This document shows, in pieces, positions 18,333 to 27,462 of a DNA stretch of 64,000 bases; the stretch's first letter is position 1; each line of letters begins with the position of its first letter. This DNA is from Paenibacillus sp. FSL H7-0326. Its GTDB lineage: Bacteria > Bacillota > Bacilli > Paenibacillales > Paenibacillaceae. The notes under the pieces are model-generated. The model had not been told where the DNA came from and did no database searches. It saw nothing but the letters and a program-made list of their open reading frames with translations. The position numbers and the translations under genes were made by a program. The stretch is taken from assembly GCF_001955535.1 (NCBI RefSeq), contig NZ_MPVN01000006.1, positions 176,708-240,707 on the forward strand, in the 5' to 3' direction.

Positions 18333-18361
18333 GTTTATGCCGGAGTGAAAAGGCTATACTA
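18333..18361 (+). promoter_or_regulatory. Candidate forespore (sigma-F/G-type) promoter of lonB
   Basis: GTTTA at 18333-18337 and GGCTATACTA at 18352-18361 match the sigma-F patterns GYWTA and GGNNANANTR, but the spacer is 14 bases, one short of usual. B. subtilis lonB is a known sigma-F target. The site ends 55 bases before the ATG. Confidence 0.4.
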
Positions 18362-18415
18362 CCATGTATCGAACTTTTTATGGTAAGAACGTAAAGAACA
18401 GGAGGGACACCTAAT

Positions 18416-20155
18416 ATGGGTACTGAGTTAACCATTATTGTCATGTTAATCAATTTGTTTTTCGGAGTCGTGATCGGGCTCTATTTCTGGAATATGCTGC
18501 GTGGACAAAGAAACAATAAGAGTGCAGTGGAACGTGAGTCTCGGAAGGAACTCGACAAGCTGAGAAAGCTTCGCTCCATATCGCTGACTAAACCGCTTGC
18601 CGAGAAGACCCGTCCAGCCAAGATGGAGGATATCGTCGGTCAAAAGGATGGGCTCCGTGCGATGAAGGCAGCACTGTGCAGTGCAAATCCACAGCATGTT
18701 ATTGTTTACGGCCCGCCGGGAGTAGGTAAAACAGCGGCAGCGAGGGTCATTTTGGAGGAAGCCAAAAAAAATCCATCCTCTCCCTTCAAAGCAGATGCCA
18801 AATTTACGGAGATTGATGCGACAACTGCCAGGTTCGATGAGCGCGGCATTGCCGATCCACTGATTGGCTCTGTTCATGATCCGATATACCAAGGTGCAGG
18901 TGCAATGGGCGTTGCAGGTATTCCTCAGCCTAAACCAGGAGCTGTTACGAAGGCGCATGGCGGGATTTTATTTGTCGATGAAATTGGTGAGCTTCATACG
19001 ATTCAGATGAACAAGCTGCTCAAAGTGTTAGAGGATCGTAAAGTTATTTTGGAAAGTGCGTACTATAACTCTGAAGATACGCATACTCCTGCTTATATCC
19101 ACGATATTTTCCAAAACGGTCTGCCGGCTGATTTTCGTTTGGTAGGGGCAACGACCCGTTCACCTCACGAAATTCCTCCGGCTCTTCGTTCCCGGTGCAT
19201 GGAGATCTTCTTCCGCGCACTGCTGCCTGAAGAGATTGGACGAATAGCAGAGGATGCGATCAGTAAAATTGGCTTTGCAGCCAATCCTGAAGCGGTGGAG
19301 GTCGTTAAAAGATATGCCACCAATGGTCGTGAAGCGGTGAATATCGTACAGCTCGCCGCAGGACTTGCTCTGACTGAGAATCGGGATGAACTCCGTGCTG
19401 CGGATCTCGAATGGGTCGCAAGCAGCAGTCAGATTCAGCCGAGACCAGACAGGAAGGTGCCAAGTGTTCCGCAAGTGGGCTTTGTCAATGGTCTTGCTGT
19501 ATACGGACCTAACATGGGCGCGCTGCTTGAGATCGAAGTATCAGCGGTGCCTGTAATGAAGGGGAAAGGAACATATAACATCACGGGAGTTGTCGATGAG
19601 GAGGAGATTGGCGGCGGTTCAAGAACGCTCCGTCGGAAGAGCATGGCCAAAGGGTCTGTAGAAAATGTAATCACCGTACTCAGATCAATGGGGCTGGAGC
19701 CTTCTAACTACGATCTTCATATCAATTTTCCAGGAGGTACACCAATAGATGGTCCTTCCGCGGGAATTGCCATGGCAACGGCTATTGCTTCTGCAATTAA
19801 GGGGATTCCCGTCGATCATGAGCTGGCAATGACAGGTGAGATCAGCATTCATGGAAAAGTAAAGCCAATCGGCGGCGTGCTGGCTAAGGTAGAGGCTGCT
19901 TTTCAGGCTGGAGCTAAGACGGTTATTATCCCCGCAGACAACTGGCAGACCATTTTTGAAGGTTTGGATGGCTTGAAGGTTATTCCTGTTGAGTCCGTGG
20001 ATGAAGTATTCGAGCATGTCTTCGGCAAAGAGCTGATGACAGACAATGAAGAGAAGGCTGCACCTGCGCCCGAGCTGTTTCCACAATCTTCGCCTTCAAT
20101 ACTGCATGCAGACTTAAATCGCGGCGGAACGATGAATAGTACAGAAAGCATGTAA
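18416..20155 (+). CDS. lonB: ATP-dependent protease LonB
   Basis: The 579-residue protein starts with a membrane-anchoring segment (TIIVMLINLFFGVVIGLYF, residues 6-25), then an AAA+ domain with Walker A GPPGVGKT and Walker B ILFVDEIGE, and a C-terminal Lon-type protease domain with the catalytic Ser in DGPSAGIAMA and the Lys in the KVKPIGGVLAKVEAA region. It lacks the large N-domain of LonA. In B. subtilis LonB is made in the forespore. AGGAGGGAC precedes the ATG. A forespore-type promoter candidate lies upstream, and lonA follows in the same direction. Confidence 0.95.
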   Translation: MGTELTIIVMLINLFFGVVIGLYFWNMLRGQRNNKSAVERESRKELDKLRKLRSISLTKPLAEKTRPAKMEDIVGQKDGLRAMKAALCSANPQHVIVYGPPGVGKTAAARVILEEAKKNPSSPFKADAKFTEIDATTARFDERGIADPLIGSVHDPIYQGAGAMGVAGIPQPKPGAVTKAHGGILFVDEIGELHTIQMNKLLKVLEDRKVILESAYYNSEDTHTPAYIHDIFQNGLPADFRLVGATTRSPHEIPPALRSRCMEIFFRALLPEEIGRIAEDAISKIGFAANPEAVEVVKRYATNGREAVNIVQLAAGLALTENRDELRAADLEWVASSSQIQPRPDRKVPSVPQVGFVNGLAVYGPNMGALLEIEVSAVPVMKGKGTYNITGVVDEEEIGGGSRTLRRKSMAKGSVENVITVLRSMGLEPSNYDLHINFPGGTPIDGPSAGIAMATAIASAIKGIPVDHELAMTGEISIHGKVKPIGGVLAKVEAAFQAGAKTVIIPADNWQTIFEGLDGLKVIPVESVDEVFEHVFGKELMTDNEEKAAPAPELFPQSSPSILHADLNRGGTMNSTESM

Positions 20156-20242
20156 AGACTTCTCCTTCATTGGTTTTTTATGTGAACATTTGATAGAATA
20201 ATGAATGATAACAACCTGAGAGCCATTGGAGGTGTGAAAGCG

Positions 20243-22582
20243 ATGGGGCCGAGCAAAGCCAAAGTTCGTCGTTTTCCTTTACTGCCTTTAAGAGGACTTC
20301 TCGTCTATCCGAGTATGGTGCTACATCTCGACGTGGGCAGGGAGAAATCCGTCAAGGCTTTGGAAAAAGCGATGGTAGAAGAACATCTGATTCTCCTGTG
20401 TTCTCAATCTGACGTAAATATAGAAGATCCTGCACGTGAGGATATTTATCGGATCGGTACAGTCGCGAAGGTCAGACAAATGCTGAAGCTTCCGAATGGA
20501 ACCATTCGTGTCCTCGTGGAAGGACTTGAACGAGCAGAGATAACAGAGTATACAGATCAAGACGAGTTCTATGAAGTGCTGGCGGTGGAGCTGCTGGAGG
20601 AAGAGGCAGACCATCCAGAGACGGATGCATTAATGCGGACCGTTCTCAGCCAGTTTGAAAATTATATAAATCTATCGAAGAAGGTTACACCCGAGACTCT
20701 TGCAGCTGTATCCGATATTGAAGAGCCGGGGCGCCTTGCCGATGTCATCACAAGTCACTTGTCGCTGAAGATTAAGGACAAACAAGAAATTCTGGAAACC
20801 GTAGATGTGAAACAGCGGCTTGAGAAGCTGTTGGACATTTTGAATAACGAGCGTGAGGTCCTTGAGCTGGAGCGCAAGATTAACCAGCGGGTCAAGAAGC
20901 AGATGGAGAAGACCCAGAAGGAGTATTATCTTCGCGAGCAAATGAAGGCGATACAGAAGGAGCTTGGCGAGAAGGAAGGGCGTGCCGGTGAGGTTGAAGA
21001 GCTTCGTGCCGGGGCAGCAGAGCTGTCACTCCCTGACAAAGTGCGCGAGAAGGTCGAGAAGGAAATTGATCGGCTTGAGAAAATGCCCGCCAGCTCCGCA
21101 GAGGGCGGCGTTATCCGCAATTATGTGGATTGGCTGTTAGCTCTCCCGTGGAGCCGCAAGACGGAGGATGATCTGGATATTCATGCCGCTGAAGAAGTGC
21201 TGGATGCAGATCATTACGGTCTAGAGAAGCCGAAGGAGCGCGTACTTGAATATCTGGCTGTCCAGAAGCTGGTGAAGAAGCTGAAAGGTCCGATTCTTTG
21301 TCTTGTAGGTCCTCCTGGGGTAGGTAAGACATCACTTGCGCGTTCCATTGCCAAATCACTTGGCCGTGAATTTGTGCGTATCTCCTTGGGCGGTGTAAGA
21401 GACGAAGCGGAAATTCGCGGACATCGAAGAACGTATGTCGGTGCCATGCCTGGCCGAATCATTCAAGGAATGAAGACCGCAGGTTCACTGAATCCAGTAT
21501 TTTTGCTGGATGAGATCGACAAGATGGCTTCTGATTTTCGCGGGGATCCATCCTCTGCTCTGCTTGAAGTGCTTGATCCTGAACAAAACAATACGTTCAG
21601 TGACCATTTTGTAGAGCTTCCCTTTGACCTGTCAAACGTCATGTTTGTTACGACAGCCAATACAATTCATAGTATTCCGCGTCCGCTCCTCGATCGGATG
21701 GAAGTGCTTAATATTCCAGGGTACACGGAGCTGGAGAAGCTGCAGATTGCAAGCCGCTATTTGCTGCCGAAGCAGATCACAGAGCATGGATTGACAGAAG
21801 AACAAGTGGAAGTACAGCAGGATGCTCTCTTGAAAGTCATTCGTGAATACACGAGAGAGTCCGGCGTGAGAAATCTGGAGCAGCAGATGGCTTCCCTATG
21901 CCGCAAGGCTGCGAAGAAGATCGTATCCGGTCACACAGGCAAGATCATTATCGCTCCGGATGATGTGAAAGATTACTTAGGTCCGCAGAAATTCCGTTAC
22001 GGTGTTGCTGAGCTTGAGGATCAGATCGGGACAGTTACCGGACTTGCTTGGACAGAGGTTGGTGGTGAGACACTCGTCATCGAAGTGACGGTTGTACCGG
22101 GTACCGGTAAGCTTACCTTGACAGGTAAACTCGGGGATGTTATGAAGGAATCTGCGCAAGCAGCCTTCAGTTATACACGTTCCAAAGCAGGGGAACTCGG
22201 GATCGCGCCTGACTTCCACGAGAAGAATGATATTCACATTCACATCCCGGAAGGTGCCATTCCGAAGGACGGACCTTCTGCCGGAATTACAATGGCTACT
22301 GCACTGATATCTGCATTGACTAACCGTCATGTATCCAAGGATGTAGCGATGACAGGTGAGATTACACTCCGCGGCCGGGTTCTACCGATTGGCGGACTGA
22401 AGGAGAAATCGCTTGCGGCACATCGTGCAGGATATAAGAAAATTTTGCTCCCGAAGGATAATGAACGGGATTTAAGAGATATACCGGACAGTGTGCGAGA
22501 AGATGTTGAATTCGTACCTGTTGCACACATGGATCAAGTGCTTCAGCATGCACTGGTCGAACAGCAGGCAGGTGTGCACTAG
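20243..22582 (+). CDS. lonA: ATP-dependent protease LonA
   Basis: The protein of about 779 residues has the classic Lon layout: N-terminal substrate-binding domain beginning FPLLPLRGLLVYPSM, a long coiled-coil region (about 190-260), AAA+ module with GPPGVGKTSLARSIAK and VFLLDEIDKM, and a protease domain with the catalytic Ser in KDGPSAGITMAT and the Lys in GGLKEKSLAA. It degrades unfolded and regulatory proteins. GGAGG lies 10 bases before the ATG at 20243; an earlier in-frame ATG at 20201 has no ribosome site. The length matches B. subtilis LonA (774). Confidence 0.96.
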   Translation: MGPSKAKVRRFPLLPLRGLLVYPSMVLHLDVGREKSVKALEKAMVEEHLILLCSQSDVNIEDPAREDIYRIGTVAKVRQMLKLPNGTIRVLVEGLERAEITEYTDQDEFYEVLAVELLEEEADHPETDALMRTVLSQFENYINLSKKVTPETLAAVSDIEEPGRLADVITSHLSLKIKDKQEILETVDVKQRLEKLLDILNNEREVLELERKINQRVKKQMEKTQKEYYLREQMKAIQKELGEKEGRAGEVEELRAGAAELSLPDKVREKVEKEIDRLEKMPASSAEGGVIRNYVDWLLALPWSRKTEDDLDIHAAEEVLDADHYGLEKPKERVLEYLAVQKLVKKLKGPILCLVGPPGVGKTSLARSIAKSLGREFVRISLGGVRDEAEIRGHRRTYVGAMPGRIIQGMKTAGSLNPVFLLDEIDKMASDFRGDPSSALLEVLDPEQNNTFSDHFVELPFDLSNVMFVTTANTIHSIPRPLLDRMEVLNIPGYTELEKLQIASRYLLPKQITEHGLTEEQVEVQQDALLKVIREYTRESGVRNLEQQMASLCRKAAKKIVSGHTGKIIIAPDDVKDYLGPQKFRYGVAELEDQIGTVTGLAWTEVGGETLVIEVTVVPGTGKLTLTGKLGDVMKESAQAAFSYTRSKAGELGIAPDFHEKNDIHIHIPEGAIPKDGPSAGITMATALISALTNRHVSKDVAMTGEITLRGRVLPIGGLKEKSLAAHRAGYKKILLPKDNERDLRDIPDSVREDVEFVPVAHMDQVLQHALVEQQAGVH

Positions 22583-22654
22583 ATAAGCCAATGAGCATCA
22601 ACGAGAGTTCCATTATTTCATTGGTGTGTTATGAAGAGAGGATAAATATCGATT

Positions 22655-23269
22655 ATGAAAGTTACCAAATCCGAATTTATCATTAGTGCGGTCAGCCCTA
22701 GCCAGTACCCTGAGGACGCCTTGCCGGAGATTGCTCTGGCAGGGCGTTCCAATGTGGGGAAATCTTCGCTGATCAATCGAATGATTAATCGTAAGAACTT
22801 AGCAAGAACGAGCTCAACCCCAGGCAAGACCCAGCAGCTTAATTATTACCGGATTAATGATGCGCTTTATTTTGTGGATTTTCCAGGCTATGGGTATGCC
22901 AAAGTGTCGAAGACGCAGCGTGCGCTCTTCGGTCAAATGATGGAGAAATATTTGCTTGAACGAGAAGAACTGAAGCTGGTCATGCAGATGATTGATATGC
23001 GTCATCCCCCTACGAAAGACGACATAATGATGTATGAATGGCTGAAGCACCATGGGCTTCCCGTATGCGTCGTGACTACGAAGATGGATAAGATTCCTAA
23101 GACACGCCGAGCCAAGCATGCAAAAGTTATAAGAGATGCGATCGGTCTTCATCCTGAAGACAGCTTTGTCTCTTTCTCGTCAGAGGAAGGCTTAGGCAAG
23201 GATGAGCTGTGGGCAGTAATATCCCGTTATGCAGGGTTTACAGAAGAACAGCCGTCTGTAGAAGAGTAG
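22655..23269 (+). CDS. ysxC: Ribosome biogenesis GTP-binding protein YsxC/EngB
   Basis: The 204-residue GTPase has G1 GRSNVGKSSL, the switch region TSSTPGKTQ, G3 DFPGYG, and G4 TKMD, with a SSEEGLGKDEL G5 segment. YsxC binds the large ribosomal subunit during its assembly and is essential in B. subtilis. The gene follows lonA by 72 bases without a terminator, the same order as in B. subtilis. AGAGGATA lies somewhat far (about 12 bases) from the ATG. Confidence 0.95.
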   Translation: MKVTKSEFIISAVSPSQYPEDALPEIALAGRSNVGKSSLINRMINRKNLARTSSTPGKTQQLNYYRINDALYFVDFPGYGYAKVSKTQRALFGQMMEKYLLEREELKLVMQMIDMRHPPTKDDIMMYEWLKHHGLPVCVVTTKMDKIPKTRRAKHAKVIRDAIGLHPEDSFVSFSSEEGLGKDELWAVISRYAGFTEEQPSVEE

Positions 23270-23540
23270 TCTTACAACTCTCATCAAAAGCAAGTGACAA
23301 GACGATCTTGCAGAACAATCGAGCTAACACGAACTTTCTTGCAGAATAATGAGCATTTTCCCTATGGGATGTATAATTTCAAGTTTCTTCCTGATTTTTA
23401 ATGATTTAAAGCAGAAATTCATTGCATGGCAGAAGGGCGGGTTCCGCCCGCGGTAGTGTATAATGAAGCTAAGTAATGAACATTATGGTTTTAAATCGGC
23501 CTGACTACAGAATGGTCGGGAAAGAATTGAGGAGATTTTT

Positions 23541-24131
23541 ATGGCTCAGCGGTTAGCCACAGAATATGTTAAAGCCACTTTGAAATTAACAGAACCTCAG
23601 ATGCAGCAGTTTTTAAAAATGGCCGAAGACAGCCAGCTTCAGCACCAACGAGTGAAAGTGCTGGGCAAGGGCGGGCAGGATGTTGTACTTCGTGATGGTG
23701 CTGGAGAGGAAGTTTGTTTCCCATTTGATCGAGAAGATGGATTATATGTCTGTGAGTTGTCTTGCCGTCTAGTGAATCCTCAGCTGACGAGTGTCGTACG
23801 CAAGTTGTTTCTTACTTTCAAGGGTGAAGGAATGGAGAACCGGGTGTATGCTGGTTTTACTATGATGTATTTTTATTCCCAAGGCTCTGTTCGCAAGATT
23901 ATTGAATTCAAACAAAACCAAGCTCGAATCGTATACGAATATAAGAATTCCTTGCAGGAGCTTGAACAGCAATACCGATCACGTGATGTTGAACAGAAAA
24001 TTTCACGTGTGAAGAACAGCATCAACCAACTGCTCGATGCAAGAAACAAGGTGTCTTGCCAGGAGGAAATTCGTCATATTGATGAGCAGTTACGGATAGA
24101 AGCATTTATACTATTTACTCTTGAAGCTTAA
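23541..24131 (+). CDS. Hypothetical protein, 196 residues
   Basis: I do not recognise this protein. It is soluble. The N-terminal part (ATEYVKATLKLTEPQMQQFL) is helical; the middle is strand-rich (VKVLGKGGQDVVLRDGAGEE, YVCELSCRLVNPQLTSVVRK); the C-terminal 75 residues are a likely coiled coil (ARIVYEYKNSLQELEQQYRS and on). Isolated Cys residues are present without a motif. GAGGAGA precedes the ATG. A TATAAT box at about 23459 is preceded by an inverted repeat GGGCGG-GTT-CCGCCC that overlaps where a -35 box would be. A good terminator follows. Confidence 0.65.
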   Translation: MAQRLATEYVKATLKLTEPQMQQFLKMAEDSQLQHQRVKVLGKGGQDVVLRDGAGEEVCFPFDREDGLYVCELSCRLVNPQLTSVVRKLFLTFKGEGMENRVYAGFTMMYFYSQGSVRKIIEFKQNQARIVYEYKNSLQELEQQYRSRDVEQKISRVKNSINQLLDARNKVSCQEEIRHIDEQLRIEAFILFTLEA

Positions 24132-24144
24132 ACATATTCAAGCC

Positions 24145-24175
24145 AAAGCCTGCTCTTCACTGAGCGGGCTTTTCT
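24145..24175 (+). terminator. Intrinsic terminator
   Basis: Arms AAAGCCTGCTC and GAGCGGGCTTT with loop TTCACT form an 11-bp stem with one G-T pair, followed by TCTTT. Confidence 0.8.
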
Positions 24176-24320
24176 TTAGTTCTCGTAAGCCTTGAACTGG
24201 ATTATTTTTTTTAAGGTGTTTGTTCCACTTCAGATCATAAAAAATATACTGTATTGTTCTTGAAAAAACTGTTGCATTTGTAACGAATAGGTGTTATTTT
24301 TATTCTCGTTGAAAAGAATA

Positions 24321-24398
24321 TAGGAACCAGGATTCACTCAGGACATTGTGTATGTTGCGAGAGATTTATCCCTCGGGAAGTGAATGACGTAGGTCCTA
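24321..24398 (+). promoter_or_regulatory. Structured leader upstream of speD, candidate cis-regulatory RNA
   Basis: Three nested helices can be read by eye: TAGGAACC (24321-24328) with GGTCCTA (24392-24398, one bulge); ATTCACT (24332-24338) with AGTGAAT (24379-24385); and CGAGAGA (24358-24364) with TCCCTCG (24369-24375) around TTTA, with one A-C mismatch. A weak promoter candidate (TTGCAT, 17 bases, TATTTT) lies about 35 bases upstream. It ends 50 bases before the speD start. It does not match a riboswitch class I know. The remaining parts of the 24176-24448 gap show nothing else clear. Confidence 0.45.
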
Positions 24399-24448
24399 GC
24401 GGATGAAATTTTTCAAACATTTTATTCCTAGGAAGGGGGAACCGAAAG

Positions 24449-24847
24449 ATGGGAAGTACAACTTTCGGAAGACACGTTGCTGTTGACACTTGGGGAGTAG
24501 ACTTTGATCTGTTGAACAATGAGGATTACTTGCAAGTACAGATGGTAGAAGCCGCAGAAGCTTGTGATGCGACCATCTTGTCCGTGCAATCCAGACAGTT
24601 TGAGCCACACGGGGTTACTGTGCTAGTCATGTTGGCTGAGAGTCATCTCTCGATTCATACGCACCCTGAAAGAGGCTTTGCCGCGATTGATTGTTACACT
24701 TGTGGAGAATTGGTTGATCCGCAGCTTGCTGTTGAGTACCTGGTATCGGCTTTGAACCCGGAGAAGATTTTTTCGAAGACATTAGTGCGTGGTAATGGCG
24801 AATTAGATGTCGAACAGCCTGTAAAACAACAGATTGAGCTTGTATAA
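24449..24847 (+). CDS. speD: S-adenosylmethionine decarboxylase proenzyme
   Basis: The 132-residue protein is a class 1B AdoMet decarboxylase, which makes the aminopropyl donor for spermidine synthesis. The proenzyme cleaves itself before Ser65 in LAESHLSIHTHPE, producing a pyruvoyl group; His70 and Cys85 (DCYTCGE) correspond to the conserved processing and catalytic residues. The length is close to the B. subtilis enzyme. GGAAGGGGG precedes the ATG. It is a single-gene unit between terminators, with an unusual structured leader. No spermidine synthase gene is in the window. Confidence 0.95.
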   Translation: MGSTTFGRHVAVDTWGVDFDLLNNEDYLQVQMVEAAEACDATILSVQSRQFEPHGVTVLVMLAESHLSIHTHPERGFAAIDCYTCGELVDPQLAVEYLVSALNPEKIFSKTLVRGNGELDVEQPVKQQIELV

Positions 24848-24881
24848 TACACAGATTTATAATACGATACAATTAATAAAG

Positions 24882-24908
24882 AACCATGGAATTTCCATGG
24901 TTTTTTTA
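24882..24908 (+). terminator. Intrinsic terminator after speD
   Basis: Arms AACCATGG and CCATGGTT with loop AATTT are followed by a run of T. Confidence 0.85.
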
Positions 24909-25229
24909 TATATTTTATGTAATTAACTAGAAATTCTCCTAACGGTAATATCCGATTGCGAGTAGTACAAGTTTCAAATGGGTTTGCAACGTATAAATTA
25001 ATGAAGTGGCGGTAAAATTAAGTAGGCAAAATGGAATCCATAAGTTAAGAAGATGAGGATTTCATAAACATGTCATAAAAAGCATTAGGGCGAAACTGTA
25101 CATATGTTATACTAAATACTGCTTGAGGCTAATTGTTAATAACACATTTGATGTTTTTATAGACTAAATCCATTTCGTTTGAAATTGATTCAATAATTAC
25201 CGAATTTTGTAGAGGCAGGTGAACTTGCA
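24909..25229 (+). other. Intergenic region upstream of hemA
   Basis: These 321 bases contain no gene. A TATACT-like box occurs near 25108, without a convincing -35. A GTTAATAACA stretch at 25136 vaguely resembles half of a PerR box but is not palindromic enough to call. A ribosome site (GGCAGGTGAA) ends the region. Confidence 0.35.
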
Positions 25230-26615
25230 ATGCACATCGTCGCAGTTGGGTTAAACTATCGCACAGCGCCTGTAGAAGTAAGGGAACGGTTTACATTTGA
25301 CGAAAAAGACCTGCCATCAGCGCTCCGAGAGCTCAAGAAGACAAACAGTGTATTGGAAGGCGTCATCGTTGCTACATGCAACCGTACGGAAATGTATGTG
25401 GTGGTTGATCGTCTCCATATGTGCGGGTATTTCATACGCAGCTTCATGGAGCAATGGTTTGGTATTTCCCGCGAGGAGTTTACTCAACATCTCTATATAT
25501 ATGAAGATGAACAGGCGATACGTCATTTATTTCGGGTAACCAGTGGACTGGACTCCATGGTGATCGGAGAGACCCAAATTTTAGGCCAGGTTAAGCAGGC
25601 CTTCTTAACGGCTCAAGCTGAGAAGGCAACCGGAACATGGTTTAATACGCTGTTCAAGCATGCCATCTCTTTAGGCAAGAGAGCGCATAGCGAGACCTCG
25701 ATTGGTGAAGCGGCGGTTTCTGTCAGTTATGCTGCGGTTGAACTAGGCAAGCGCATCTTTGGCTCCTTTAATCACAAGAAAGTAATGATTCTTGGTGCAG
25801 GGAAGATGAGTGAGCTCACTGTTCAGCATTTATATGCGAATGGTGCGGAAGAGGTAATTGTGGCGAATCGGACCTTCTCACGTGCAGAGGAGCTGGCAGC
25901 CAAATTTGACGGAACGGCATGTACCATGGAGCAGGCATTTACGCGTCTCCATGAAGTGGACATTTTGATCAGCTCAACAGGAGCGAAGGATTTCGTTATC
26001 TCGGCTGATATGGTTAAAGACAGCATGAAGCGAAGAAAGTCACGTCCTTTGTTCATGATCGATATTGCTGTGCCTCGGGATATTGATCCTGTAATTTCAG
26101 ATATTGCTAACGTCTTCTTATATGATATCGATGATCTTGAAGGTGTGGTTGAGACGAATCTGGAGATGCGCCGGATCGAGGCGGCGAAGATCGATTCCTT
26201 TATCGAGGAAGAGATCGAAGAATTCAATCACTGGCTCAAAACTTTGGGAGTTCGTCCTGTGATTCGAGCTTTGCAGGAGAAGGCCAACAGTGTCCATGAA
26301 GAAACGCTCGAGAGCTTGTTTAACAAGCTGCCTGAGCTGGATGAGCGTCAACGTAAGGTGATACGCCGACTGACGAAGAGTATGCTTAATCAGATGACGC
26401 ATGAGCCAATTAACCGTATAAAAGAAATGGCAGTGGATAAGAATGCGGATGATGCATTATCGATGTTCACTACCATGTTCGGTCTTGAGGAAGAGCCTGA
26501 AGTCAAGGAAGAGTCTTCTGTTTCCCCAAGAGTGAATATGAAGCCGGCCACGGAGCCTAGTCGTGAGGTGGAGCAAGCACCTTCACGGATTGCATATGTT
26601 CCAGTGAGCCTGTAA
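25230..26615 (+). CDS. hemA: Glutamyl-tRNA reductase
   Basis: The 461-residue protein reduces glutamyl-tRNA(Glu) to glutamate-1-semialdehyde with NADPH, the first committed step of tetrapyrrole synthesis. The catalytic Cys50 is in VIVATCNRTEMYV; the MVIGETQILGQVK motif and the NADPH-binding VMILGAGKMSELTVQHL are present, followed by the C-terminal dimerisation helices (about 310-410). The last 45 residues are a variable Glu/Pro-rich tail. It is the first gene of an operon-like row, with hemX starting 15 bases after its stop. Confidence 0.96.
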   Translation: MHIVAVGLNYRTAPVEVRERFTFDEKDLPSALRELKKTNSVLEGVIVATCNRTEMYVVVDRLHMCGYFIRSFMEQWFGISREEFTQHLYIYEDEQAIRHLFRVTSGLDSMVIGETQILGQVKQAFLTAQAEKATGTWFNTLFKHAISLGKRAHSETSIGEAAVSVSYAAVELGKRIFGSFNHKKVMILGAGKMSELTVQHLYANGAEEVIVANRTFSRAEELAAKFDGTACTMEQAFTRLHEVDILISSTGAKDFVISADMVKDSMKRRKSRPLFMIDIAVPRDIDPVISDIANVFLYDIDDLEGVVETNLEMRRIEAAKIDSFIEEEIEEFNHWLKTLGVRPVIRALQEKANSVHEETLESLFNKLPELDERQRKVIRRLTKSMLNQMTHEPINRIKEMAVDKNADDALSMFTTMFGLEEEPEVKEESSVSPRVNMKPATEPSREVEQAPSRIAYVPVSL

Positions 26616-26629
26616 GGCAGGTGTCATAA

Positions 26630-27457
26630 GTGTCTACAGTAGATACGATTCACACTTTGCTGATTTATATTTATGCCCTGAGCCTTCTGTTTTATTTCTC
26701 GGATTGCATTCGACGCAACACGAGTGCGAAGCGGATGGGCACAGGGCTTCTTGCTGTCGTGTCCCTGATGCAGCTGATTTACTTGATTCTCCGAACCGTT
26801 GATTTGGGACATATTCCGATCTATTCGATGTATGATTTTGTATTCTTATTTACGTTTAGCATCGTCATTACTTCTCTGATTATGACAACGTTCAGGAAAT
26901 CGGAATATATCGTATTCCTGCTGAATGTGGTCGGATTCAGTGCTTTGGTGCTCAGTGATTTTTGGCTTGCTCCGGTCGTTAATCCTATGCTTAATTGGCA
27001 GACCGTACATGGACTTCTTGTCATGCATATCGCTCTTGCTAATCTGGGGTTTGCTGCACTGACACTCGCCGCCGTATTTGCTGCGATCTATCTCTTCCTG
27101 CATTTCCGGCTCAAATCGAAGCAATGGGGCGATACGATGCGGCGTATGCCGAGTCTTGAAATGCTCTATCTGTACATGAACAAGGCAAGCTCTATTGGGA
27201 CGCCCATGCTCGGCGTTTCAGTCATGCTTGCTGTATTATCGATCATGGCAGAGAAACGCTGGCCATTATTACTCGATGCCAAAGTTCTCTCAACACTCAT
27301 TGCATTATGCATCTATTTAGGATACTTCATTTCAAAACGATACAATGGTCAAGCTCCCCATGTTATGGCACGGTGGACGCTAATCGGTTATGTCTTTGTC
27401 ATTGTTAGTTTTATTAGTAATGCTTGGTCTGTATTTCACCGCTGGACAGGAGAGTGA
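26630..27457 (+). CDS. hemX: HemX/CcsA-family membrane protein
   Basis: The 275-residue protein has about eight hydrophobic segments (first at residues 7-24, ILLIYIYALSLLFYF-like) and belongs to the cytochrome c assembly (CcsA/HemX) family. B. subtilis HemX sits in the same place and lowers the amount of glutamyl-tRNA reductase. The conserved region around WQTVHGLLVMHIALANLGF holds family His residues. The start is GTG at 26630 with GGCAGGTG upstream. It is followed after 5 bases by the siroheme gene. Confidence 0.85.
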   Translation: MSTVDTIHTLLIYIYALSLLFYFSDCIRRNTSAKRMGTGLLAVVSLMQLIYLILRTVDLGHIPIYSMYDFVFLFTFSIVITSLIMTTFRKSEYIVFLLNVVGFSALVLSDFWLAPVVNPMLNWQTVHGLLVMHIALANLGFAALTLAAVFAAIYLFLHFRLKSKQWGDTMRRMPSLEMLYLYMNKASSIGTPMLGVSVMLAVLSIMAEKRWPLLLDAKVLSTLIALCIYLGYFISKRYNGQAPHVMARWTLIGYVFVIVSFISNAWSVFHRWTGE

Positions 27458-27462
27458 AGTAA

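Noticed and set aside
25100..25160. PerR box before hemA
   Set aside because: The AT-rich GCTAATTGTTAATAAC stretch lacks the required dyad symmetry.
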